Shown one piece after another: positions 37,074 through 45,926 of a DNA stretch of 64,000 nucleotides (position 1 is the stretch's first letter; each line of letters begins with the position of its first letter). Made by a program: the position numbers and the translations under genes. Below the pieces are notes generated by a model that was not told the origin of the DNA, ran no database searches, and saw only the letters and a program-made list of their open reading frames with translations. The stretch spans positions 1-64,000 of the forward strand of contig JAICGJ010000006.1 in the NCBI GenBank assembly GCA_025923195.1, read 5' to 3'. This stretch comes from Chryseolinea sp. (lineage in GTDB: Bacteria; Bacteroidota; Bacteroidia; Cytophagales; Cyclobacteriaceae).

Positions 37074-37637
37074 TTATTTTACACGTTCAACATATTCGCC
37101 GGTACCCGTGTGTATTTTGATCTTGTCGCCTGTGTTTACAAAAAGTGGAACTCGGATTTCGGTTCCGTTTTCGAGCGTCGCGGGTTTCAATGTACGCGTT
37201 GCCGTATCACCTTGCATACCTGGCTCGGTATATTGAACTTCCATTACTACGTGCGTTGGAGGCTCGGCTGTGATCGCGCTATCTCCGTTTTCAAATGCGA
37301 TCAATAGTGTTACACCTTCCTTAATATAATTAACGGCATTCCCCAAGAGTTTTTTGTCAATATAAACCTGATCGAAAGTGATGTTGTCCATACACACTAG
37401 ACTATCACCGTCATTGTAGAGATACTGATACTCCTTTGTTTCGACCCGGAGGATTTGTACTTCATCACCCGGTCTGAAGCGATTTTCGGCAATCTTTCCA
37501 TTGCGTACGTTGCGCATTTTGATTTGATAAAAGGCACGCAAATTCCCTGGAGTGCGATGTTGCAATTCTTCTACCTGCATCACTTCACCATTAAAACGAA
37601 CAAAATTACCTTTGCTTAAATCGGAAACAGTAGCCAT
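37074..37637 (-). CDS. efp: Elongation factor P
   Basis: 187 residues, full-length EF-P with domains [23 protein letters not shown], the [19 protein letters not shown] segment, and a C-terminal [18 protein letters not shown] rescues ribosomes at polyproline. The domain I loop reads [10 protein letters not shown], so the tip residue is Asn32 where other bacteria have a modifiable Lys or Arg. No EpmA or EarP gene is nearby. In a block with fabH and accBC. Confidence 0.97.
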   Translation of the reverse strand: MATVSDLSKGNFVRFNGEVMQVEELQHRTPGNLRAFYQIKMRNVRNGKIAENRFRPGDEVQILRVETKEYQYLYNDGDSLVCMDNITFDQVYIDKKLLGNAVNYIKEGVTLLIAFENGDSAITAEPPTHVVMEVQYTEPGMQGDTATRTLKPATLENGTEIRVPLFVNTGDKIKIHTGTGEYVERVK

Positions 37638-37723
37638 AAAATGTTAAAAACTTTAATTTACAAATGAACTGAATAATTACAAGAAATCCATTGGAGCCCT
37701 GGTTTGGCAATTAGGCGCGATGC

Positions 37724-38719
37724 TTAGCTGTTGTAGGCCCACTTAACAAAAATAGCGCCCCAAGTAAATCCTCCTCCAAACGCCGAAATAATCAGGTTAT
37801 CACCTTTTTTAAGTTTCTTCTCATAGTCCCAAAGCAACAATGGAATCGTGCCACCGGTTGTGTTTCCGTACCTCTCGATGTTCATCATCACCTTATCTTC
37901 CGTGATCCCTACACGCTCGGCAGTAGCGTCGATAATTCTCTTATTTGCCTGATGCGGAACCAGCCAGTCAATGTCCTCCGGCCTCAGGTTGTTGCGTTCT
38001 GCAATCTGTGCTGATACTTCGGCCATATTGGTGACAGCAAACTTAAATACTGCCGCTCCCTCCTGATAAACAAAATGTTGGCGTGCATTGACCGTCTCCA
38101 TAGTAGCGGGGTATCTGCTTCCCCCCGCTTTCATATGAAGGTAAGCTTCGCCGCTTCCGTCGCTCTTCAAAATATAATCTATTATACCCTCGTCGTTGGT
38201 GGTAGGCTCTAACAGAACACAACCTGCTCCGTCCCCAAATATGATGCAGGTCTTTCGGTCTGTGTAGTCCATGATGGCTGACATTTTATCTCCGCCAATA
38301 ACCACAACTTTCTTATACATTCCCGACTGGATATAACTCGCGCCGGTCGTAAGGGCAAAAATAAATCCCGAGCAAGCGGCGCTCATATCGAAACTAAATG
38401 CATTAATGGCACCAACCGCTGTGGCTACTATGTTCGCCGTTGCCGGAAACGTCATATCCGCCGTGACAGTGGCAAAAATTACAAGATCGATCTCCTTCGG
38501 ATCTAGTTTGGTTTTAGCGATTAAGTTCTTAACAGCTTCGATACCAAGCACAGAAACCCCTTGGCCCTCACCTTTTAAGATTCTGCGTTCCTTAATGCCA
38601 GTTCGTGAAGTTATCCATTCGTCACTTGTTTCCACCATGGTTTCGAGTTCCTTATTCGTCAGGATATACTCGGGTACATACCCTCCTACACCAGTTATAG
38701 CAGCTCTTATATTGGCCAT
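37724..38719 (-). CDS. fabH: 3-oxoacyl-ACP synthase III
   Basis: 331 residues of FabH. Catalytic Cys in [11 protein letters not shown], His in [11 protein letters not shown] and Asn in [13 protein letters not shown]. It condenses an acyl-CoA primer with malonyl-ACP to start fatty acid synthesis. In related genomes plsX often sits directly upstream; here 182 bp without a gene separates fabH from rpmF, with a terminator-like hairpin at 38762-38791 and a second 6-bp hairpin close to the start codon. Confidence 0.96.
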   Translation of the reverse strand: MANIRAAITGVGGYVPEYILTNKELETMVETSDEWITSRTGIKERRILKGEGQGVSVLGIEAVKNLIAKTKLDPKEIDLVIFATVTADMTFPATANIVATAVGAINAFSFDMSAACSGFIFALTTGASYIQSGMYKKVVVIGGDKMSAIMDYTDRKTCIIFGDGAGCVLLEPTTNDEGIIDYILKSDGSGEAYLHMKAGGSRYPATMETVNARQHFVYQEGAAVFKFAVTNMAEVSAQIAERNNLRPEDIDWLVPHQANKRIIDATAERVGITEDKVMMNIERYGNTTGGTIPLLLWDYEKKLKKGDNLIISAFGGGFTWGAIFVKWAYNS

Positions 38720-38761
38720 ATTAATGAGTTTTTCAGCCGCTGGGCTGACCGTTGCAATTCC

Positions 38762-38791
38762 GTAAAAAGAAAAAGCCCGGCAAGACCGAGC
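38762..38791 (-). terminator. Intrinsic terminator between rpmF and fabH
   Basis: On the minus strand GCTCGG-TCTTG-CCGGGC (38786-38791 with 38775-38780) is followed by TTTTTCTTTTT. It would end yceD-rpmF transcripts about 40 bp before the fabH ATG. Confidence 0.7.
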
Positions 38792-38901
38792 AATAAAGTA
38801 TTCACAATTGGAAAATGTCTTCAGAATTCGTTCTCCCCACTATCATTGCTTCGCTGGTTTCTGTCAACCGAAGGTCGTCGAAGTAGATCGAACTCATGTA
38901 A

Positions 38902-39093
38902 TTAAGCCAATACTTCCTTTTCCATCACTACTTTTCCGTGGTAATAAAGCTTGCCTTCATGCCAGAAGCCGCGATGAGGTAGATGATGTTCGCCTGTTGT
39001 TGGACAAACCGTTAATTGCTTGGCATGTGCCTTATAGTGAGTTCTTCTTTTATCTCTTCGCGTTTTCGAGGTTTTGCGTTTTGGATTCGGCAT
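38902..39093 (-). CDS. rpmF: 50S ribosomal protein L32
   Basis: 63 residues starting [22 protein letters not shown], the universal L32 start. The middle has a single Cys (TVCPTTGE), so the four-Cys zinc ribbon is absent. It starts 12 bp after yceD, the standard pairing. Confidence 0.97.
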   Translation of the reverse strand: MPNPKRKTSKTRRDKRRTHYKAHAKQLTVCPTTGEHHLPHRGFWHEGKLYYHGKVVMEKEVLA

Positions 39094-39105
39094 GGCGTAA
39101 TCAGT

Positions 39106-39624
39106 TTATTTTAATTTCTTCAAAATATTCCAGCGAGGATCTATTTCCTCCTCATCATTCTTTTCTTCGGATGTTTGGGAAGAATAGACAATTTTTCCCT
39201 CAACATCATTTTCTTCTGCTTCATCTTTGAACCTCGGATGAAGTTTTTTTAACGGTACAGCGAGGGAAATGAACTCATACATATACTGTCCAAGCTCCAA
39301 CGCTGCTGTGTCCCGAGGAATAACGATGATCTCATCCGTAATTTCCTGGAGTTGTTCACCGTACTTGAAAACAATCTTGCTGACGTTTTCTATAGGGTAG
39401 TCAAAGGGTTCCAGGCTTCGGTCACATATTAAACGGGCCGCACCTTTCGTCCTAAACTCCGTTTCTATAAAGGTCTCATGTTTGGTAAGCAGTACGTCGA
39501 CCTGGAACTTTCCCTCTGAAAGAAGGTCTGTACCATATTTCCTGAAGAAGTCATGATCAATATCATATTGAAAATGATGCTCCTTATTGCTCAGGCCGAC
39601 AATATTCACACTGTAAGCCGCCAC
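39106..39624 (-). CDS. DUF177 (YceD-like) protein
   Basis: About 172 residues; the start is uncertain because no ATG exists, with GTG at 39624 or TTG at 39630 as candidates. The family signs are present: the beta-rich N-terminus (YSVNIVGLSNKEHHFQYDID), CDRSLEPFDYPI with a conserved Cys, LELGQYMYEFISLAVPLKKLHPRF and the C-terminal DPRWNILKKLK. YceD-family proteins pair with rpmF and affect rRNA processing in some bacteria. First gene of the yceD-rpmF unit. Confidence 0.88.
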   Translation of the reverse strand: MAAYSVNIVGLSNKEHHFQYDIDHDFFRKYGTDLLSEGKFQVDVLLTKHETFIETEFRTKGAARLICDRSLEPFDYPIENVSKIVFKYGEQLQEITDEIIVIPRDTAALELGQYMYEFISLAVPLKKLHPRFKDEAEENDVEGKIVYSSQTSEEKNDEEEIDPRWNILKKLK

Positions 39625-39705
39625 TCCCAAAGCCGTATCCTTTAAAAATTAGTCGGCAAATTTAGAACAATAAATGAGAAAAATAAAAACTAGCCTGAAT
39701 AATGG

Positions 39706-40092
39706 CTAAATGAAGTTATTTATTGCGATTTCTCGGAACTCCTGGCGGGACTTCTGTTCATAATTTTCAATAAAATAGTCAATTATGCCCTTTTTGAAAC
39801 CTAACTTGATCGCAATATTCTTGCAAAAAATGATCTCGCTTTCAAACACATTCTGATCCACGAAAACCAGCTCAATGGCCGACATCAGGTAATCAAATTT
39901 TTGGTCCAGGGAAAGTGCCCCTAATGAATCAATGGGTTGGGGGTTCCGGATGAGTTCATTGACCTCCTCATCTGAGAAATTGCGTTCGCGCGCGATCTTA
40001 AAGATCAAATCCCGTTCAATCTTAGCAAAATGTTTATCGGCTTCCGCTAACTGAATAAGTATGTTCAACTGCTTCTTGGTGACTATATCCAT
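39706..40092 (-). CDS. TerB-like protein, copy 2
   Basis: 128 residues, all-alpha, soluble. Paralogue of the protein at 14429: LIQLAEADKHFAKIERDLIF, IRNPQPIDSLGALSLDQKFDYL, then FESEIIFCKNIAIKLGFKK. The shared Cys and KKG/KKA block is not a general TerB feature, which suggests a lineage-specific subfamily. Function unknown. Lies between pdxA and yceD on the same strand. Confidence 0.7.
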   Translation of the reverse strand: MDIVTKKQLNILIQLAEADKHFAKIERDLIFKIARERNFSDEEVNELIRNPQPIDSLGALSLDQKFDYLMSAIELVFVDQNVFESEIIFCKNIAIKLGFKKGIIDYFIENYEQKSRQEFREIAINNFI

Positions 40093-40184
40093 TTCAACTG
40101 ATACTTCAAGGCCAAATATATGTAATTAAAAAAAATAAGTACTAAAGTGCGGGTAAATGGTGGAATTGAGGCTCTTAAATAATG

Positions 40185-41207
40185 TTATTTTTCTTTAGAT
40201 GGTTCGTTGCGCTGCCTAAATATTTCGGCTGCCTGATAAATTGCCTCGCGCAAAGATCCATCATTCGCCTGGTTTTTACCGGCGATTCCATAGCCCGTGC
40301 CATGGTCGGGCGATGTCCTTATCACCGGTAATCCGGCCGTAAAGTTAACCCCATCACCAAACGCAATTGACTTAAAAGGCACCAATCCCTGGTCGTGGTA
40401 CATTGCCAAAACCCCATCATATTTTGAATATGTACCTGCAGCAAAGAAGCCATCGGCCGGAAATGGCCCATAGACTAGCCTTCCTTTGTTTTTTTGATCC
40501 GCTATTACTGGCCTTATAATCAAGTTTTCCTCTTCGCCAAGGAGTCCATTATCCCCTGCATGAGGATTCAGGCCCAATACGGCAATTTTGGGTTTAACGA
40601 TCCCGAAGTCCTTTCTCAGGGAATGATCCATCACTTTAAGTTTGGACTCTATTTTTTCCTTCGTTAAGGATGCTGCAATGTCTTTTACAGGAATGTGTTC
40701 CGTCACAAGTCCTACGCGGAGCTTGTCGCTGATCATGAACATAAGGCTGTCGGACGCTTCAAAAAACTGAGTTAGAAATTCAGTGTGGCCCTTAAATGGA
40801 AACTCGTCGCTGTGAATAGTATGCTTGTCAATTGGGGCGGTAACGAGCGCGTCGATATGACCCTCTTTGAGTTCAGAAGAAGCTTGCTTGAGCGCTATGA
40901 AAGCTGCCTTTCCACTTTCTGTAGAGGCCCTTCCAGGGCTGATCTCAAAAGTGTCTTCGCTCGAAGTGTTTATTACATTGATACCCTTTTGGGCATACTG
41001 ACCTTTGTTTCGAACCTGAGTGTAATTGAGCTCGTCGATATTGAAGAGCTTCTTGTAGTATGATATCACCCGACTGGAACCATAGATCACTGGTGTAACA
41101 AAATTAAGTATCCGGTTGTCCGAGAGCGCTTTCAACACTACCTCGGGCCCTACGCCGTTGTAATCACCTAGAGTAATGCCAATGCGAGGTTTATGTGTTT
41201 GAGTCAT
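40185..41207 (-). CDS. pdxA: 4-hydroxythreonine-4-phosphate dehydrogenase
   Basis: 340 residues. Motifs GDYNGVGPEVVLKAL, TAPIDKHTIH, PFKGHTEFL, LGLNPHAGDNGLLG, AMYHDQGLVPFKSIAF and TSPDHGTGYGIAG with the metal His residues. It oxidises 4-phosphohydroxy-L-threonine in pyridoxal-phosphate synthesis. Divergent from rsmA with 62 bp between starts. Confidence 0.96.
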   Translation of the reverse strand: MTQTHKPRIGITLGDYNGVGPEVVLKALSDNRILNFVTPVIYGSSRVISYYKKLFNIDELNYTQVRNKGQYAQKGINVINTSSEDTFEISPGRASTESGKAAFIALKQASSELKEGHIDALVTAPIDKHTIHSDEFPFKGHTEFLTQFFEASDSLMFMISDKLRVGLVTEHIPVKDIAASLTKEKIESKLKVMDHSLRKDFGIVKPKIAVLGLNPHAGDNGLLGEEENLIIRPVIADQKNKGRLVYGPFPADGFFAAGTYSKYDGVLAMYHDQGLVPFKSIAFGDGVNFTAGLPVIRTSPDHGTGYGIAGKNQANDGSLREAIYQAAEIFRQRNEPSKEK

Positions 41208-41269
41208 GGATGAAATTCAATTCTTTGCGATTTAACAAAAATATCTATTTGTTCCTTGTAGATTGGCGG

Positions 41270-42082
41270 ATGTATGCTAATAGAAAAAGCAATAAGGTAA
41301 GACCAAAGAAGTCGCTGGGCCAACATTTTTTGCATGATGTGTCCGTGGCGCAGCGAATTGTGGGTGCCTTACAAAGCAAATCTGCTGCTCACCGCGTTCT
41401 TGAGATCGGACCAGGAATGGGGATACTCACGAGGTATCTCATGAAACGTGATGACATCGATTTAAGCGTCGTCGAAGTTGATCGGGACTCTGTTGCCTAT
41501 CTGAAAGAACATTACCCGGCACTGAAGGAACGGATCATCGAGGGTGACTTTTTAGAGATGGAGATGGAAAAAATCTTCAGAGAGAGATTCTCCGTCATTG
41601 GCAATTTCCCTTACAACATATCATCTCAGATTTTTTTTAAGATACTAGCCGCCCGGGCTTATGTAGATCAGGTTGTATGTATGCTTCAAAAAGAGGTGGC
41701 CGATAGAATAGCAGCTCCACCAGGAAGCAAAACATACGGTATTCTAAGCGTGTTGATCCAGGCTTATTATAATGTTCAGAATTTGTTCAAAGTTATGCCG
41801 GGAGCCTTCACTCCGCCGCCAAAAGTTATCTCTTCGGTGATTAGGCTCGAACGAAATAATGTTGTGAAGCTAAGCTGCGATGAATTCCTTTTTGTTACGG
41901 TAGTAAAACAAGCTTTCAATACGCGACGGAAGACCTTGCGCAACGCGCTAAAAAATCTAAATTTGGCAGCCGAAATTGCAGCGCTCCCCCTACTGGACAA
42001 GCGAGCGGAACAATTATCAGTCAAGGACTTCGAAAACATTACGCTATTAATCGAAAAAAGTCGTGGAGCAGTTAGCGATTGA
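41270..42082 (+). CDS. rsmA: 16S rRNA dimethyladenosine transferase
   Basis: 270 residues from ATG 41270; earlier in-frame starts would read into the divergent pdxA region. KKSLGQHFLHD opens the protein, VLEIGPGMGILT binds SAM, and the catalytic IGNFPYNISSQ has the N-F-P-Y form of the adenine dimethylase motif. It dimethylates two adenines near the 3' end of 16S rRNA. The gene overlaps mgtE by 20 bp. Confidence 0.96.
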   Translation: MYANRKSNKVRPKKSLGQHFLHDVSVAQRIVGALQSKSAAHRVLEIGPGMGILTRYLMKRDDIDLSVVEVDRDSVAYLKEHYPALKERIIEGDFLEMEMEKIFRERFSVIGNFPYNISSQIFFKILAARAYVDQVVCMLQKEVADRIAAPPGSKTYGILSVLIQAYYNVQNLFKVMPGAFTPPPKVISSVIRLERNNVVKLSCDEFLFVTVVKQAFNTRRKTLRNALKNLNLAAEIAALPLLDKRAEQLSVKDFENITLLIEKSRGAVSD

Positions 42083-43421
42083 TTTTGAATTAACAAAGGA
42101 ATTTCGCGATCGCTTTCAGCAAGCGTTAGACGAGCGCGATCAACAATTTATCCGTACTTCGCTAGCACACGTTAAGGCCGCTGACATCACATCGTTATTG
42201 TACGAATTCAATTCGGAAGAATCCAAATATGTCATGGATCTTCTGCCAATTGAAACGCAAGCCGAAATCATCAGCGATCTCGATCGTGAAACCCGCAAAA
42301 AATTTCTAAAGGTTTATCCTCCCTCCGAGATCATAAATTTTCTTAATCAGTTGGCATCCGATGATACAGCTGATATCCTGAATGAATTGCCTATTAAGGA
42401 AAGGGAGGAAGTTTTGTCCGGATTGGAACAGGAACTTAAGGTACAGGTAACTGAGCTTCTGCGGTATGAGGAAAATGTAGCTGGTGGCTTGATGGCTAAG
42501 GAACTCATAAAAGCCCGATATAATTGGACTGTTGTTCAATGTGTGGACGAAATCCGGAAACAGGCTGAGAGCGTTAATAAATTTTATACGGTTTATGTCG
42601 TTGATGAGAGGGACAAACTTCTGGGAAGAGTGCCGTTGCAGGATTTAATAGTCTCCGACGCCAGGACAATAGTAGCAGATATCTACGAGAAGGATGTAGT
42701 AGCCGTTGAGACATACTTAGAAGACTGGCAGGTAGCAGAAATCATGCAGAAGTACGACCTGGAATCCGTGCCCGTTGTTAATGTACAAGGTCAGTTAGTA
42801 GGAAGGATCACTATCGACGACGTTGTGGATGTTATCACGGAGCAGGCGGAAGAAGAACGCCAGATCATGGCAGGTATCAGCGAAGATGTAGAGGAGGATG
42901 ACAGCGTTTGGAGAAACACGCGTGCGCGCTTACCCTGGTTGTTGATCGGCATTGTAGGAGGCTTGATGAATGCAAAATTCATGGGGCTGTTCGAAGCAGA
43001 ACTTGCGCGGGTCACGGCCATTGCTTTTTTCACTCCCTTGATCCAGGCAACAGGTGGCAATGTGGGCATTCAATCTTCATCTCTTATTGTGCAAAGTCTT
43101 GCGAATCCGGATTTTGTTGATGAAGGTCTTTGGAAGCGTTTGATCAAGGTTTTTTTTGTTGCTATCCTAAATGGTCTTGTCTTAGCTATTATCGTCTTTG
43201 GGGCCAATGTATTGCTATTTGGCGAGTATGAGTTGTCGATGGTAGTCTCGCTGGCACTCTTTAGTGTAGTATTATTTGCCTCTTTTATTGGAACGGTTAC
43301 CCCGTTAATATTGAACCGTCTTAACTTTAATCCGGCCCTCGCAGCAGGCCCTTTTATTACTACCATGAATGATCTACTGGGTCTCACGGTCTATTTTTTC
43401 ACGGTGCATATACTACTTTGA
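42063..43421 (+). CDS. mgtE: Magnesium transporter MgtE
   Basis: 452 residues from GTG 42063, inside the end of rsmA. Superhelical MgtE N-domain (SSDIAELLNEL-type: SDDTADILNELP), a CBS pair (about 135-255), a plug helix, and five membrane segments with the Mg-selective region FTPLIQATGGNVGIQSSSLIVQ and LNFNPALAAGPFITTMNDLLG. Mg channel of the inner membrane gated by cytosolic Mg. Overlaps the following gene by TGATG. Confidence 0.95.
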   Translation: MEQLAIDFELTKEFRDRFQQALDERDQQFIRTSLAHVKAADITSLLYEFNSEESKYVMDLLPIETQAEIISDLDRETRKKFLKVYPPSEIINFLNQLASDDTADILNELPIKEREEVLSGLEQELKVQVTELLRYEENVAGGLMAKELIKARYNWTVVQCVDEIRKQAESVNKFYTVYVVDERDKLLGRVPLQDLIVSDARTIVADIYEKDVVAVETYLEDWQVAEIMQKYDLESVPVVNVQGQLVGRITIDDVVDVITEQAEEERQIMAGISEDVEEDDSVWRNTRARLPWLLIGIVGGLMNAKFMGLFEAELARVTAIAFFTPLIQATGGNVGIQSSSLIVQSLANPDFVDEGLWKRLIKVFFVAILNGLVLAIIVFGANVLLFGEYELSMVVSLALFSVVLFASFIGTVTPLILNRLNFNPALAAGPFITTMNDLLGLTVYFFTVHILL

Positions 43422-44371
43422 TGCCACTACCAAAATGTCTTATAATCGATCCCATGCATGAAAGCATCTTCGGTATGCTGCAGGATATTGGATGGGATGT
43501 AGATTACTATCCCAACATCACTCGCGAAGAGATAAAGACAGAACACCACGGTTATCAGGGCCTGATTGTAAGGAGCAAAACCTTCGTTGACCGCGACTTG
43601 CTTGGGCCCAACCCAACGGTAAAATTCATAGCGAGGGCAGGAGCAGGGTTGGACAACCTTGATCTTCCTTATTTGCTTGAAAAAAAAATTCATGTAGTTC
43701 ATGCTTCCGAAGGTAACCGCGATGCAGTAGGAGAGCACGCAGTCGGACTCCTGCTGGCTATCATTCGGAAGATCGTGAAAGCTGATACTGAAGTGAAAAA
43801 ATTTGTTTGGGCTCGTGAGTCGAACCGTGGAAGTGAGATCATGAGTAAAACGGTCGGTATTATAGGATACGGAAATACAGGCCAGGCATTTGCGAGACGT
43901 CTGTCAGGGTTTGGATGTAATGTTTTAGCATATGATAAGTATAAAAGCATTATCTCTAATCCGCTTTGTAAAGAGGCAAAAATGCAGACCATCTTTGAAG
44001 AAGCTGATGTTCTAAGCCTCCATATTCCACTCACAGACGAAACAAGGATGTTGGTAGATATCAATTACTTGAAAAGATTTAAAAAGCCTATTATACTTAT
44101 TAATACAGCAAGAGGAGAGATCGTATCTATGGCCGCTGTTCATCAGGCATTGACCGAAGGCTACCTTCGAGGTGCAGCACTAGACGTACTGGAAAATGAA
44201 AAACTGGATAGATTAACGCCGTCCCAAATTGAGGCATTTAATTTTTTGCGTGAAAGGTCTGATGTAATATTCACCCCCCACATTGCGGGCTGGACGTATG
44301 AATCGCATGTGAAAATAAATGTAGCTTTGGTGCAAAAAATTACCGCCTTGCAATTGACTAAACCTATCTAA
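43421..44371 (+). CDS. D-2-hydroxyacid dehydrogenase (phosphoglycerate dehydrogenase-like)
   Basis: 316 residues. NAD-binding GIIGYGNTGQAFARRLSGFG, catalytic Arg in NTARGE, Glu in LDVLENEK and His in TPHIAGWT. The substrate-binding domain opens KCLIIDPMHESIF. No ACT domain, so it is the short form; true substrate uncertain (3-phosphoglycerate or another 2-hydroxy acid). Overlaps the mgtE stop, third gene of the rsmA operon. Confidence 0.9.
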   Translation: MPLPKCLIIDPMHESIFGMLQDIGWDVDYYPNITREEIKTEHHGYQGLIVRSKTFVDRDLLGPNPTVKFIARAGAGLDNLDLPYLLEKKIHVVHASEGNRDAVGEHAVGLLLAIIRKIVKADTEVKKFVWARESNRGSEIMSKTVGIIGYGNTGQAFARRLSGFGCNVLAYDKYKSIISNPLCKEAKMQTIFEEADVLSLHIPLTDETRMLVDINYLKRFKKPIILINTARGEIVSMAAVHQALTEGYLRGAALDVLENEKLDRLTPSQIEAFNFLRERSDVIFTPHIAGWTYESHVKINVALVQKITALQLTKPI

Positions 44372-44392
44372 AATCAGGCACTCCACTTATTC

Positions 44393-45238
44393 ATGGGTAT
44401 TTTACAAAAACGATTTAAGAAAGTAGGTGAGTTTTTCAATTCAATCATTGAAAAGCCGCTTTTAACTTCTACCATAGTTTTGGTATTGGTATCCATACTC
44501 GTGCTTTCGCTGAGCATGCCGTATTATGTTTCTGATTTCAACACGTTCATAATTCAAGTGCTTGCAGAAGCGCACGGAATGATCTTCGACATCGCGGTCA
44601 TTGGTATTCTGATTTTCTGGCTTAACAAAAACGGTGAAACTCGCCAGCGAATCAGAACCTACAAAGATGAAATTGACGATTTTAGATTATGGGAATCTGA
44701 AGAAGCCGCGTTTCGTACGGTCGGTAACATCAAAAGGCTAAACCGACACAAGATTCACGAAATAAACCTCGTGAATTGTTATCTTCCGCGAACCAATCTT
44801 AACTACGTTAATCTGGCGGGCTCTAATCTCAATTCCGCGAACATATCTCAATCGTCGTTGATTGAATCAAATCTTGAAAGCGCCCGATTGAATCAAACGA
44901 ATTTTGAAAATTCTAATCTCAATCAGGCAAACCTAAAAAGCGCTTACGCGAGTGGTGCAAATTTCAAGGATGCGTTTCTTATCAAGGCATACTTCGAAAA
45001 TGCCTTTTTAATTAAGGCCAATTTTTGCAATGCATTTCTTATGGAGGCCGACCTTAAGAATTGCTACCTCATGGGCGCCGATTTCGAGAATGCAAGTCTA
45101 TATAAAGCGGATCTCCGCGGTGCTAAAGGTTTGACCGTCGAACAACTTTCAAAAGTAAAAACCCTCTATTTGGCAAGATTTGACGAGGAAATTCTGGAAC
45201 AGATCAAAACCAACCTCCCAGAACTAGTAGGAGCCTGA
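44393..45238 (+). CDS. Pentapeptide-repeat membrane protein
   Basis: 281 residues. Two membrane helices (about 25-45 and 56-78) followed by a short helix and then a pentapeptide-repeat solenoid from about 125 to 240 with A/S-N/D-L/F-x-x units (LNYVNLAGSNLNSANISQSS, ANLKSAYASGANFKDA). The C-terminal tail is alpha-helical. Repeat proteins of this type form a right-handed quadrilateral beta-helix; the role is unknown, and a membrane anchor suggests a scaffold. Follows the dehydrogenase by 21 bp. Confidence 0.85.
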   Translation: MGILQKRFKKVGEFFNSIIEKPLLTSTIVLVLVSILVLSLSMPYYVSDFNTFIIQVLAEAHGMIFDIAVIGILIFWLNKNGETRQRIRTYKDEIDDFRLWESEEAAFRTVGNIKRLNRHKIHEINLVNCYLPRTNLNYVNLAGSNLNSANISQSSLIESNLESARLNQTNFENSNLNQANLKSAYASGANFKDAFLIKAYFENAFLIKANFCNAFLMEADLKNCYLMGADFENASLYKADLRGAKGLTVEQLSKVKTLYLARFDEEILEQIKTNLPELVGA

Positions 45239-45269
45239 TTTTGCATTCATTAATAAAGTATTACCTTTG
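45239..45269 (+). promoter_or_regulatory. Full Bacteroidota promoter (TTTTG-N18-TACCTTTG)
   Basis: -33 TTTTG at 45239-45243 and -7 TACCTTTG at 45262-45269 with an 18-bp spacer, matching the primary-sigma consensus of the phylum. Predicted start is about 45274. A strong terminator-like hairpin begins within two or three nucleotides of it. A second -7 element, TAAGTTTG at 45344-45351, sits closer to greA. Confidence 0.65.
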
Positions 45270-45275
45270 CATTAG

Positions 45276-45310
45276 CAACGGTCTCCGACGAGGCCGTTGT
45301 TTCTTTTTTT
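45276..45310 (+). terminator. Intrinsic terminator or 5'-end hairpin upstream of greA
   Basis: A 10-bp stem with one G-U pair (45276-45285 with 45290-45299) closes a 4-nt CGAC loop and is followed by TTTCTTTTTTT. It ends transcripts from the pentapeptide gene; relative to the promoter at 45239 it begins at about +1. Confidence 0.8.
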
Positions 45311-45439
45311 GATCGCAGCGAACGGAGTGCTGTTGGTCTCAAATAAGTTTGCACGTATAATTTGAGAAACACACGGCATGGGTCGGACATACACCCTTTC
45401 GGTTGTCCTGAGCCATGAGGTGAACTAAATTTATTGGTT

Positions 45440-45916
45440 ATGAACAAGAAAGTATCATACTACACAAAAGAGGGACTGGAAAAGCTACAGAATGAGTTAA
45501 GTACCCTTAAGTCTAAAGGACGTCAGGAAATTGCACGCCAAATAGCAGAAGCGCGCGATAAAGGCGATCTGAGCGAAAATGCTGAGTACGATGCCGCTAA
45601 AGATGCCCAAGGCCACCTGGAAGCAAAAATTGCCCAGCTGGAAGATCTCGTATCCAATGCCAGATTGCTGGACGAAAGCAATATCGACACTTCTAAGGTG
45701 TCCATACTTTCGAAGGTGACCATCAAAAACAAAAAAAATGGCGCTTCTGTCACCTATACTTTGGTGTCTGAAGAAGAAGCTGACTTAAAAGCGGGAAAAA
45801 TTTCGACTATGTCGCCGATAGGCAAGGGCCTATTGGGCAAAAAGATGGGAGAGGTAGCGAACATCACTACCCCGGCAGGCGAGATGGCGTTTGAAATAAT
45901 GAAAATTTCGAGTTAG
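45440..45916 (+). CDS. greA: Transcription elongation factor GreA
   Basis: 158 residues from ATG 45440. Coiled-coil N-domain with the acidic tip GDLSENAEYDAAKD (about 42-55) that stimulates RNA polymerase cleavage, and a C-terminal FKBP-like domain ending PAGEMAFEIMKI. Rescues backtracked RNA polymerase. The HIT gene begins 11 bp after its stop. Confidence 0.96.
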   Translation: MNKKVSYYTKEGLEKLQNELSTLKSKGRQEIARQIAEARDKGDLSENAEYDAAKDAQGHLEAKIAQLEDLVSNARLLDESNIDTSKVSILSKVTIKNKKNGASVTYTLVSEEEADLKAGKISTMSPIGKGLLGKKMGEVANITTPAGEMAFEIMKISS

Positions 45917-45926
45917 AAGCTGTACC

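Noticed and set aside
45399-45427. GGTTGTCCTGAGC in the greA leader as a regulatory site
   Set aside because: It looks like a fragment of a common dispersed intergenic repeat and has no partner or symmetry here.
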